NCBI GenBank assembly: GCA_024642245.1
Contig: JAHEBM010000009.1
Coordinates: 1 to 64,000 of the forward strand
Reading direction: 5' to 3'
Source: Haliea sp.
GTDB taxonomy: Bacteria; Pseudomonadota; Gammaproteobacteria; Pseudomonadales; Halieaceae
Length of the DNA stretch: 64,000 bases
Shown here: piece after piece, positions 51,889 through 59,937 of the stretch
How the letters are laid out: the number at the start of each line of letters is the position of its first letter
How positions within the stretch are numbered: the stretch's first letter is position 1
Position numbers and translations under genes: made by a program
The notes under the pieces: model-generated
The model's input: only the letters and a program-made list of their open reading frames with translations
What the model was told of the DNA's origin: nothing
Databases searched by the model: none

Positions 51889-53172
51889 ATGACAAGTACA
51901 CCGGATGCCACCATTCCCGATGAATACGCCGCCAAACTCGTGGATCCAGCGGTCTATGCGACAGACGCGTTACACGACACGTACACCTGGTTAAGGGCAA
52001 ACAACCCACTGGGCATCGCCCGGGTCAATGGCTATGATCCCTTCTGGGTTGTTACCAAATACCAGGATATTCTGGAGATAAGCAAAAACAACAAACTGTT
52101 CCCCTACGGTAAGCGCCCTTCTACCCTGATGAGCCAGGCCAGCGCAAAAAGATCGATCCAGACGTCTGAGGAGCCGCTGGTACTCTCTCTTATCCAGATG
52201 GATGAGCCACAGCACATGAAATACCGGCTGCTGAGCCAGTCCTGGTTTATGCCGGCAAATTTGAAAAAGCGCGAGGCAGAGGTTCGCGTAATAGCCCGAA
52301 AATCCGTCGACCGCATGGCCGCCCTGGGGGGAAAAGGCGATTTTGTCAGCAGCGTGTCACTCAATTATCCCCTTGCAATTATCATGAATATTCTGGGTGT
52401 GCCTGAAGAGGATTTCCCCTTCATGCTGCGCCTGACCCAGGAAATTTTCGGCCCACTGGATCCCGACGTGCAAAAAGCCCTGGCAGAGATGTCTCCCGAC
52501 CTGATCGCAGAGCTGCAAGGAAAGACGGTAAACGAGTTAATCGGGTACTTCGACAAGTTGACGACAGCGCGGCTGAACGATCCGAAAGATGATTTGGCAA
52601 GCCTGCTGGTAAATGCCAAGGTCGATGGGGAACCCATTACTGCTGCAGCCCTCAATGGTTACTACATCATCGTCGCGACGGCCGGGCACGATACGACTTC
52701 GTCCTCTACATCGGCAATGATGTGGGCGCTGGCGACCCAACCCGGGCTATTGGAAAAAGTGAGGGCCGACAGTACCCTCATCCCTGCGCTGATCGAGGAA
52801 TCGATCCGTTGGGCGACACCGGTCAAAAACTTCATGCGCAGCGCTGCCGAAGATGTCGAAATAAACGGTCGTACCATCAGGAAGGATGACTGGTTGATGC
52901 TCTGCTATGCATCGGCAAACCGGGACGAGGATATTATCGAGTCCCCTTTCGAGTTCAAAATAGACCGCTCCCCCAACAAGCACCTGGCATTTGGCTTCGG
53001 TCCCCACCTCTGCCTGGGACAACACCTGGCCCGGATGGAAATGCGCATACTGCTGGAAGAACTTCTGCCACGCCTGAAGTCCGTCAAACTCGCGGGAGAA
53101 CCGCGAATGATAGAAAGTTACTTCGTCAACGGATTGAAAAATCTACCCATCGAATTCGAAATGGAAGCATGA
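51889..53172 (+). CDS. Cytochrome P450
   Basis: A 427-residue class I bacterial P450. I-helix AGHDTTSSSTSAMMW (about residues 264-278) is fully canonical, EESIRWATPV (about residues 303-312) gives ExxR, and the heme loop is FGFGPHLCLGQHLARME (about residues 367-383; Cys at about 374). It is thus more standard than the P450 at 22727, whose acidic I-helix residue is absent. Overall features resemble CYP families that act on terpenoid or steroid rings, but no precise family can be assigned. No ferredoxin gene lies next to it; the ones at 24137 or 46709 could serve. Confidence 0.9.
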   Translation: MTSTPDATIPDEYAAKLVDPAVYATDALHDTYTWLRANNPLGIARVNGYDPFWVVTKYQDILEISKNNKLFPYGKRPSTLMSQASAKRSIQTSEEPLVLSLIQMDEPQHMKYRLLSQSWFMPANLKKREAEVRVIARKSVDRMAALGGKGDFVSSVSLNYPLAIIMNILGVPEEDFPFMLRLTQEIFGPLDPDVQKALAEMSPDLIAELQGKTVNELIGYFDKLTTARLNDPKDDLASLLVNAKVDGEPITAAALNGYYIIVATAGHDTTSSSTSAMMWALATQPGLLEKVRADSTLIPALIEESIRWATPVKNFMRSAAEDVEINGRTIRKDDWLMLCYASANRDEDIIESPFEFKIDRSPNKHLAFGFGPHLCLGQHLARMEMRILLEELLPRLKSVKLAGEPRMIESYFVNGLKNLPIEFEMEA

Positions 53173-53222
53173 CAGGAAAGGCCCGTGATATAGATCCAAT
53201 GAGGCTTAGGGCAATCCCGTAT

Positions 53223-54083
53223 TCATAAGAACTCTCTCAATGCCGCCAGGAACTCATCGAGTTGATCGTGGTGCAGCCAGTGCCCGGCATTGTCGAAGGT
53301 GACATTATGGTGATCGCGGAAATGCTCCGAGCGACCATCGGTCGCAGGGTTTGTTGTCCAGCTTTCAGTGCCCCAACAGATCAGGGTCGGGGCGGCAATC
53401 CCACGCCAGTATGCGGAAAGATCGATGGCGAAATCCTCAGGCAGGATTGCGCCCGCTCGTGGATCGTATTTCCAGCCATAACCATCGGCGTGAAGACGGG
53501 CACCGTATGTGGCCAGGTGGTGTGCCTGCTCGGGGGACAGGTGCTTGTTGGCTTCGGCCATGCGCGCAATGGCCTCATCGATGGTGGCATAACGCCGCGG
53601 TGTTGCCTGCGTCGACTCGCGCGATTTTTCAAGCCACTCCCGCGTACGATGCACGACGCCAATCTGATCCCAGCGGGCAATTACCTGCGACGTAGGCCCC
53701 ATCGCGTCAATTAATACCAGTTTGCGCACCTGTTGTGGGTACAGGGCGGCGAACCGTGCAGTGGGATTGCCTCCCAGTGAATGGGCGACGATTGTAAACG
53801 GCTCCCGGGCGACTGAATCGACAAGTTCAATAAAGTCCAGCAGGTAGTACGGGATGTGATACGCACCATCAGGCGACCACCCACTATCGCCATGGCCGCG
53901 TAAATCGGGCGCGATAATATGCCAGTCATGGCGCAACTCACGCGCGACCCAATCCCAGCTTCGGGCATGGTCGCGCATGCCATGCACGAGTACCAGCAAT
54001 GGCGCGCCCTCGTTTCCCCAATCGAGATAGTGGAGCTTGATTCCCTGTGATAAATAAAATTTCGAAATCGGTTCAATAGGCAT
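53223..54083 (-). CDS. Alpha/beta hydrolase
   Basis: A 286-residue alpha/beta hydrolase of the epoxide hydrolase/C-C hydrolase type. LVHGMRDHARSWDWVA (about residues 33-48) supplies the oxyanion region, AHSLGG (about residues 99-104) is the nucleophile Ser, with DLRGHGDSGWSPDG before it, and the C-terminal GHWLHHDQ (about residue 265) gives His. It could hydrolyse a C-C bond, ester or lactone formed by upstream oxygenases. It is convergent with the P450 and about 40 bp upstream of the isomerase gene on the same strand. Confidence 0.87.
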   Translation of the reverse strand: MPIEPISKFYLSQGIKLHYLDWGNEGAPLLVLVHGMRDHARSWDWVARELRHDWHIIAPDLRGHGDSGWSPDGAYHIPYYLLDFIELVDSVAREPFTIVAHSLGGNPTARFAALYPQQVRKLVLIDAMGPTSQVIARWDQIGVVHRTREWLEKSRESTQATPRRYATIDEAIARMAEANKHLSPEQAHHLATYGARLHADGYGWKYDPRAGAILPEDFAIDLSAYWRGIAAPTLICWGTESWTTNPATDGRSEHFRDHHNVTFDNAGHWLHHDQLDEFLAALREFL

Positions 54084-54124
54084 ATCGCCTGCCCTTATAA
54101 AGTGCTTTTCAACAGGAATATTCG

Positions 54125-55198
54125 TCAGTCTGCCCCTGCCGGCAGGCCGAGAATCCGGCGATTCGCGGCCTCGTCCGTACCACCACCGGCGAAGTCATCA
54201 AAGGCCCGATCGGTCGTACGAATAATATGCTTTCTGATGAAAGGCGCACCTTCCCTTGCCCCATCCTCGGGATGTTTCAGGCAGCACTCCCATTCGAGTA
54301 CCGCCCACCCCTGGTAGCCGTAGTGGGCAAACCGGCTGAAAATGCCATTGAAATTCACCTGGCCATCACCAAGAGAGCGGAAGCGCCCCGGCCGATCGAT
54401 CCAGCCCTGGTAGCCGCCGTAGACACCGCTGCGACCATCGGGGTTAAACTCCGCATCCTTGACGTGGAACATCTTGATTCGCTGGTGATAGATGTCGATA
54501 AACCGCAGGTAGTCCAGCTGCTGCAGGACAAAGTGACTGGGGTCGTAGAGAATATTGCAGCGCGTATGCTGTCCCGTGGCCTCCAGGAAGCGCTCGAAGG
54601 TCACGCCGTCGTGCAGGTCTTCCCCGGGGTGAATTTCGTAGCACACATCCACACCCGCCGCGTCGAAAGCGTCGAGAATGGGTAGCCACCGCTTTGCCAG
54701 TTCCTTGAAACCCGTCTCCACCAGTCCCTCGGGCCGCTGGGGCCAGGGATACAGGGTATGCCATAGCAGTGCGCCGGAAAATGTGGCATGGGCGTTAAGC
54801 CCCAGGTTCTGGCTGGCCCGCGCGGCCAGGAGCAATTGCTGCACCGCCCACTCCTGCCGTGCCTTGGGGTTGCCGTGAACAGCCGGCGGGGCGAAACCGT
54901 CGAACTGTTCATCGTAGGCGGGGTGTACGGCCACCAGCTGTCCCTGCAGGTGCGTGGACAATTCGGTGATTTCCACGCCGTTCCCGGCGCAGATACCCCG
55001 CAGCTCGTCACAGTAATCCCGGCTTTGGGCGGCGCGCTCCAGGTCGATAAACCCGGGCACCCAGGTAGGCACCTGTATACCCTTGTAGCCAAGGTCACCA
55101 GCCCACCTGCTGACACCCGCCAGGTCGTTGAAGGGTGCTGCGTCCCCCGCGAACTGGGCGAGAAATATTGCCGGGCCTTTCATTTGAGACATGGTCAT
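54125..55198 (-). CDS. Sugar phosphate isomerase/epimerase-like TIM barrel protein
   Basis: A 357-residue xylose-isomerase-like TIM barrel. Metal-site segments include DVCYEIHPGEDLHDG (about residues 178-192), NILYDPSHFVLQQLDYLR (about 212-229) and KMFHVKDAEFNPDG (about 242-255), with a late WAVLEWECCLKHP. Proteins of this kind pair with Gfo/Idh oxidoreductases for epimerisation, or for cleavage of 3-keto-glycosides. ATG at 55198 follows a GGGG stretch; in-frame upstream sequence overlaps the oxidoreductase gene and is not needed. It is 5 bp behind the Gfo/Idh gene. Confidence 0.86.
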   Translation of the reverse strand: MTMSQMKGPAIFLAQFAGDAAPFNDLAGVSRWAGDLGYKGIQVPTWVPGFIDLERAAQSRDYCDELRGICAGNGVEITELSTHLQGQLVAVHPAYDEQFDGFAPPAVHGNPKARQEWAVQQLLLAARASQNLGLNAHATFSGALLWHTLYPWPQRPEGLVETGFKELAKRWLPILDAFDAAGVDVCYEIHPGEDLHDGVTFERFLEATGQHTRCNILYDPSHFVLQQLDYLRFIDIYHQRIKMFHVKDAEFNPDGRSGVYGGYQGWIDRPGRFRSLGDGQVNFNGIFSRFAHYGYQGWAVLEWECCLKHPEDGAREGAPFIRKHIIRTTDRAFDDFAGGGTDEAANRRILGLPAGAD

Positions 55199-55203
55199 AC
55201 CCC

Positions 55204-56364
55204 CTATAGGTGCTTGGGAAAACGGTGCCATTTGACGTCGCTGGCGCTGGCCTCGACGGCGAGCTCGATAAAGGCCATCCCGCGAACGGCCTCCTCTATC
55301 CCGGGACAATCACTGGAGCGCTCATCCGGCTCGGTGCCCGCGTCGCGTGCCCGGATCTGCCCGGCAAAGGCCAGGTACAAATTGGCAAAGGCCTCCAGAT
55401 AACCCTCGGGGTGGCCCATCGGGGTTCGGGTATTGGAAACGGCAAGAGCGCCGAGGTAAGCGCCACCGGTGCGCAGGACCTCGGTCGGGCGATCGGGCCA
55501 TTTCAACAACAGGGTGTTGGGCTCTTGCTGGCGCCACTCCAGACCGCCCCGGTCACCGTATACGCGGACGGAGAGCGCGTTTTCCTCGCCGACACTCACC
55601 TGGCTGGCGCTCAACACCCCCCGGGCGCCGTTGTCAAAACGCAATAACATGGCACCGTCGTCATCCAGTGCGCGTCCCTCGACAAACGCTGTGAGGTCCG
55701 CACAGATTTCAGAAATCGCCAGGCCGGTGACGTATTCCGCCAGGTTGGCCGCGTGTACACCGATATCACCCATGCAACTGCTGACCCCCGCCCGGGCGGG
55801 ATCCAGGCGCCAGGCAGCCTGCTTGTTAGCTGTGTTTTCCTCGGGTCCGGCCAACCAACCCTGGGGGTACTCCACCACGACCTTGCGAATGCTGCCCAAT
55901 TCACCCGCCGCAACCCGGGCCCGGGCCTCTTTCACCAGGGGGTAGCCGGTATAGGTGTGAGTGAGACCATACAGTAGCCCGGTTTCTGCCACGATCGCCC
56001 GCAGTTGCAGCGCTTCCTGGAGATTGAAGGTGGCCGGCTTGTCAGACAGGACGTGAAACCCCGCGCGCAGGGCCGCTTCCGCCACCGGGAAGTGCAATTG
56101 GTTGGGCGTGACTATGGCGACAAATTGCATGCGCTCGCTGGCGGGGAGCGCCGTCTCCGCCTTCATCATGGAACGGTAATCCGCATAGACCCGATCAACC
56201 GGGAGGTGGAGAGCCGCCCCGGAGCGTGCGGAGCGCTCGGCATCGCTGCTAAAAGCACCGCATACCAGTTCAATTTCACCATCGATGCCGGCTGCCATGC
56301 GATGCACGACGCCGATAAAGGCCCCCTCACCGCCGCCGACCATGCCCATTCTGATTTTTGTCAT
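55204..56364 (-). CDS. Gfo/Idh/MocA family NAD(P)-dependent oxidoreductase
   Basis: A 386-residue oxidoreductase. The Rossmann domain begins with MVGGGEGAFIGVVHRMA (about residues 8-24), and the signature Lys is in VLSDKPATFNLQEA (about residue 97), followed by the C-terminal alpha/beta domain (GDIGVHAANLAEYVTG). It oxidises or reduces a hydroxyl of a sugar-like or cyclitol substrate. Translationally adjacent to the isomerase (6 bp). Such pairs are used to attack glycosides via 3-keto sugars, so a glycosylated substrate is possible. Confidence 0.88.
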   Translation of the reverse strand: MTKIRMGMVGGGEGAFIGVVHRMAAGIDGEIELVCGAFSSDAERSARSGAALHLPVDRVYADYRSMMKAETALPASERMQFVAIVTPNQLHFPVAEAALRAGFHVLSDKPATFNLQEALQLRAIVAETGLLYGLTHTYTGYPLVKEARARVAAGELGSIRKVVVEYPQGWLAGPEENTANKQAAWRLDPARAGVSSCMGDIGVHAANLAEYVTGLAISEICADLTAFVEGRALDDDGAMLLRFDNGARGVLSASQVSVGEENALSVRVYGDRGGLEWRQQEPNTLLLKWPDRPTEVLRTGGAYLGALAVSNTRTPMGHPEGYLEAFANLYLAFAGQIRARDAGTEPDERSSDCPGIEEAVRGMAFIELAVEASASDVKWHRFPKHL

Positions 56365-56489
56365 CGCTGCATTCCTTATTGTTAGCGCAGACTACAAGGA
56401 CTTATTTGCCCGGTAAATCAAGCATTACTTTGGCCGCGAGCGAGCCATATGGCGCCATTGCAGTTGGCCAAACGTCAAATGCATGGCCA

Positions 56490-57596
56490 TCAGGTCGGCA
56501 TTCTTACAACAGCCTTTATGGTTTCGCCTCGCTCGGAATCGTCGATGGCGAGGTTGATTTCATCAAAATCGTAATAACGGACCAACTTTTCCACCGGGAA
56601 CAGGCCCTGCCTGTGATAGTCCAGTAAGCGGGGAATAAACCGTTGGATGTCTGAGTCGCCGCCCATAGTTCCCCGAATTGTCCGCCCCCCCGTCGTGAAG
56701 GCCGATACGGGAAAAGAGAGTTTTGCATCCAGCGGATAGGCTGCAACCAGGCACAGGCTACCCTGGATACCCAACAGGGGTATGCACTGTTCTACCAGCG
56801 GCAAATAGGCCGTCGTATCGAAAACATAATCGACACCCAGGGGACATATCTCCCCAACTTCGACCACAAAGTTGGCTGAGGCGCCCTGGACAGCGTGGGT
56901 CGCGCCCACGGTTAAGGCCCGATCGAGCCTGGATTGATGCCTGTCCACCGCGATCACCGTGGTGGCGCCTGCGATATAGGCGGCAGCCATCACCGCCGAC
57001 AGCCCTACCGCTCCTGCACCGAGCACCATGACAGAAGAATTTTTAGGGACTTTCAGGGCGTTGAGCACGGCACCGGCGCCAGTCTGGAAACCACAGCCAA
57101 AGGGGGCTACCAGCTCAAGCGGGACCGAATCATCAACCTTGACAATACCGCCCTGCGGACAGATGGCGTGACTTGCAAATGCTGACTGGCCGCAGATATG
57201 CGAGCCGATGGTCTTGCCATCCTTGCTTAAACTCGTTGAGCCGTCCGGGCGCCGCCCGGTGAAGTTCAGCCCAACAAAATTAAAGCAGTATGCAGGCTTC
57301 TCCGACTGGCACGATGGACAGTCACCGCAATTTGCATAGCTCATGGCTACCCGATCTCCGGGTTTAAACCCGCTGACGCCAGGTCCTACTTGTTCGATGA
57401 TACCGGCACCTTCATGCCCGAGCACGACGGGGCGAGTGGTAATACTCGCGTCGCGCAAGACCATATCGGAATGACAAATACCCGAGGCGACAATTTTTAC
57501 CAGCACTTCGCCTTCGCGGGGATTTTCCAGTTCCAGGGTTTCGATAGACAATCTATCCGTGCCGGGCCACAACACCGCCGCTTTAATATGATTCAC
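56490..57596 (-). CDS. Zinc-dependent alcohol dehydrogenase (MDR superfamily)
   Basis: A 368-residue medium-chain dehydrogenase. Catalytic zinc ligands are Cys in SGICHSDMV (about residue 38), His/Glu in GHEGAGIIEQVGPG (about residue 60), and Cys in FGCGFQTGAGA (about residue 167); the structural zinc is formed by CGDCPSCQSEKPAYC (about residues 91-105). NAD binding is VMVLGAGAVGLSAVMA (about 190-205). It resembles class III and aryl/allylic alcohol dehydrogenases. Start is GTG after AGGACAGGA. It may oxidise a hydroxyl produced by P450 or Rieske enzymes. Flanked by a kinase on one side and Gfo/Idh on the other. Confidence 0.9.
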   Translation of the reverse strand: MNHIKAAVLWPGTDRLSIETLELENPREGEVLVKIVASGICHSDMVLRDASITTRPVVLGHEGAGIIEQVGPGVSGFKPGDRVAMSYANCGDCPSCQSEKPAYCFNFVGLNFTGRRPDGSTSLSKDGKTIGSHICGQSAFASHAICPQGGIVKVDDSVPLELVAPFGCGFQTGAGAVLNALKVPKNSSVMVLGAGAVGLSAVMAAAYIAGATTVIAVDRHQSRLDRALTVGATHAVQGASANFVVEVGEICPLGVDYVFDTTAYLPLVEQCIPLLGIQGSLCLVAAYPLDAKLSFPVSAFTTGGRTIRGTMGGDSDIQRFIPRLLDYHRQGLFPVEKLVRYYDFDEINLAIDDSERGETIKAVVRMPT

Positions 57597-57720
57597 AGTC
57601 CTGTCCTATCCTGTTGTCGAGACCTTTGAAGACGCCTGGTTGAGGCCACGCACCTGTTCAAGTTATCGACTAATAAAAGTTTTTCCACCGCCATGCAAGC
57701 TTGCGAACACCATTGGCCGG

Positions 57721-58770
57721 TCAGGTGAGCGCGCGGATGAGATCCAGTGAATCCAGATCGCGAATCGCCGCGCAGGAACGCCTGGCTATGGCCAGAAACA
57801 TGGCATCTGAATCCCTGGAGCGCTCGCCTGTAGCATAGGCACAACCGATCGCCGCCGTCAGCGGTCCCTGCAACTGCCCTATCCGATAGCCGTTGAAGCA
57901 CTGTGCAAAATCGTAATCTTCTACGCCCCGCGACTGCAATTCCTCACAATAAACACCCACCAGCTCCTGTTCGTGACGGCGCCGTTCCGCTACCGGCAGA
58001 CTGGTGCCAAGGAAATAAGCCAAATCACGGGTAGGAGGGCCGACCTCAGTGGTTTGCCAGTCCAGCGCGACGACATCACCGATATCGGCACCGAACATTA
58101 AATTGTCCAGGCGGTAGTCACCGTGTACAAGTGAAAAGGGCTCTGCCAGCACCAGGGCCCAGCTCGCTATCATGTCGGCCGACGCCAGCATCGTCTCGAC
58201 ATCTTCCGGCCCGAGTTCTTCACGGTAGCGCTCGACGAAAGTGGTCGTTGTGGCCACTGTCATCTCGCTCAGGAATCGGGCGCGTTCAGGATTACTGGAG
58301 CGGGTAAGAAACGCAAGATCAAGCAGTGCAGTGTCATTCCAGCGGGGAGCATGCAGTCCCGCCAGGTTGCGAATGGCACCCTGCGCCTGTGCCACGCTGC
58401 AACCCTGGGCCTGCACCCCGGGTCGCCTCGGCGCCAGATCCTCGAACAGTAATGTGAATTGCTGTGCATCATCGGAGATGGCGGCGTACCAACAGCGGGG
58501 CGAGCGTACAGCCACTGTATCCGCCAGCTCTGAATAAAACCCGACTTCGCGTCGATAGCCGCCGGCCACGCGCCGACGGGACGAGGGGTCGCCCGCGGCG
58601 CCCTTGATAATCAGTGTCTGCGGGCCCTGCTCTGCCTCCAGGCTTAGCCGGCAGGCCGACCCCATTTGCCCCGTGCCGATCGTTTCACTGCGAACCGACC
58701 GAACGGTGTAGCCGAGCGCGGCCGTCAGCCAATCCGCAGACACCTCCTCGACGTCTATGGCCCGCTTCAC
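57721..58770 (-). CDS. Aminoglycoside-phosphotransferase-fold kinase
   Basis: A 349-residue APH-like kinase, the third in this window. The catalytic loop is canonical: FSLVHGDYRLDNLMF (about residues 209-223), with DWQTTEVGPPTRDLAYFLGT as the metal-binding and helical segment. The N-lobe includes LIIKGAAGDPSS. It resembles the uncharacterised phosphotransferases seen in gammaproteobacterial and mycobacterial lipid clusters. Start is GTG and overlaps the stop of the upstream luciferase-like gene by 4 bp, so it is coupled with an oxidoreductase. Acceptor is unknown; the Asp and Asn required for transfer are present. Confidence 0.82.
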   Translation of the reverse strand: MKRAIDVEEVSADWLTAALGYTVRSVRSETIGTGQMGSACRLSLEAEQGPQTLIIKGAAGDPSSRRRVAGGYRREVGFYSELADTVAVRSPRCWYAAISDDAQQFTLLFEDLAPRRPGVQAQGCSVAQAQGAIRNLAGLHAPRWNDTALLDLAFLTRSSNPERARFLSEMTVATTTTFVERYREELGPEDVETMLASADMIASWALVLAEPFSLVHGDYRLDNLMFGADIGDVVALDWQTTEVGPPTRDLAYFLGTSLPVAERRRHEQELVGVYCEELQSRGVEDYDFAQCFNGYRIGQLQGPLTAAIGCAYATGERSRDSDAMFLAIARRSCAAIRDLDSLDLIRALT

Positions 58771-59870
58771 GCAGGCATTCTCCCGGGATTAGCTGGCATC
58801 GACTGCATTTTCTTATGCCTGATCTTGCGATATGCAGGAATAACAGGCGCTAGTTCCGTTGGGGTCGCGCCATGCAGGATCACGCTATCGACGCCCAGGT
58901 CTAACTGGTGCTGAATCGCTGCGGCACACTGTTCCGGCGAGCCCGTGGCCGCCGTAGCCATCCATTCGGCGGGAATCAGCCCGGCGATATATTCGAGTTC
59001 TGAGGTGGTTGCGGTGGCATCGATAGCGCCTTTGAAGTTCTGTATGAAAGAATCCGCACGGTAGCGTTCGAGCGCAGCCGGGTCCCAGTCGTTGGCCTTG
59101 ACCAGCACATCACCGTAGCCCCTGAGATAGGAAGCCAGTCGCCCAACTGTTTTCTTCAAGCGCTGATCCTCGGGGATATGATCGCCCACGGTAGCCAGGA
59201 TAGACCAGATTCGCACATCAGAGGGATCCCTGCCTGCCTGCTGTGCACCCCGACGCACTGCGGCTACCGCTTTTTCTATTGCAGGGTCATCAAAAAATGT
59301 ATGTAACAGGACGGCATCCATGCAACGCCCAGCCAGCTCCTGGGTCTTCTCGCCCATCGCCACCAGCATCACGGGTATATCGTCATCGAACTCACCCAGT
59401 AATTGCAGGGATGGGAACTTGCCCAGGGGACCATCGTAGCCTGCGATTCGTTCCCCCCGCCACAGCCGCCTGTAGATTGCGGCGGCCTCCTCCAACTGCC
59501 TACCGGTGATTGGTTCCAGCCCCATCGCCCTGAACAGGCCATCGAATCCCCTCCCGAGCCCAAGGGCAAACCGCCCGCCACTGAGTCGATCCATGGTCAT
59601 ACCAAAGGTAGCGGTTACCATAGGGTGGCGAGTATTGTGGTTGGTGGCGGCGGTACCTATTCCTATTCGCTTGCTAACGGCTGCGGCAGCGCCGCACAGG
59701 GTCGTGGCATCCTTGTTGTTGAAACGTTCAGAAATGAATCCGGCGCCCAGCCCCAACTCCTCGGCCTGCCGAATTTCCTCGACTACATCACCGGGACTGT
59801 TTGAATGTCCGGCTAGCATATAAAAACCCAATTCGCCCAACTGGTTTGTACGTATTACCTGATCGTTCAC
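58767..59870 (-). CDS. Luciferase-like monooxygenase (LLM class, putative F420-dependent oxidoreductase)
   Basis: A 367-residue TIM-barrel oxidoreductase related to F420-dependent LLM proteins. LGFYMLAGHSNSPGDVVEEI (about residues 11-30), TAATNHNTRHPMVTATFGMT (about 72-91) and DRLSGGRFALGLGRGFDGLF (about 93-112) are family blocks. A TTG at 59894 would add 8 residues, but GTG at 59870 follows GGAGTGAGG and is more likely. It is translationally coupled to the kinase downstream. It shares fold but not close sequence with the LLM protein at 1414. F420 or FMN use is unresolved. Confidence 0.82.
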   Translation of the reverse strand: MNDQVIRTNQLGELGFYMLAGHSNSPGDVVEEIRQAEELGLGAGFISERFNNKDATTLCGAAAAVSKRIGIGTAATNHNTRHPMVTATFGMTMDRLSGGRFALGLGRGFDGLFRAMGLEPITGRQLEEAAAIYRRLWRGERIAGYDGPLGKFPSLQLLGEFDDDIPVMLVAMGEKTQELAGRCMDAVLLHTFFDDPAIEKAVAAVRRGAQQAGRDPSDVRIWSILATVGDHIPEDQRLKKTVGRLASYLRGYGDVLVKANDWDPAALERYRADSFIQNFKGAIDATATTSELEYIAGLIPAEWMATAATGSPEQCAAAIQHQLDLGVDSVILHGATPTELAPVIPAYRKIRHKKMQSMPANPGRMPA

Positions 59871-59937
59871 TGCACCTACCTCACTCCTGGGCAACTCCAG
59901 GGTCGCCAGAAATTTTCCTGCCCACTCCAGAAAGTGC

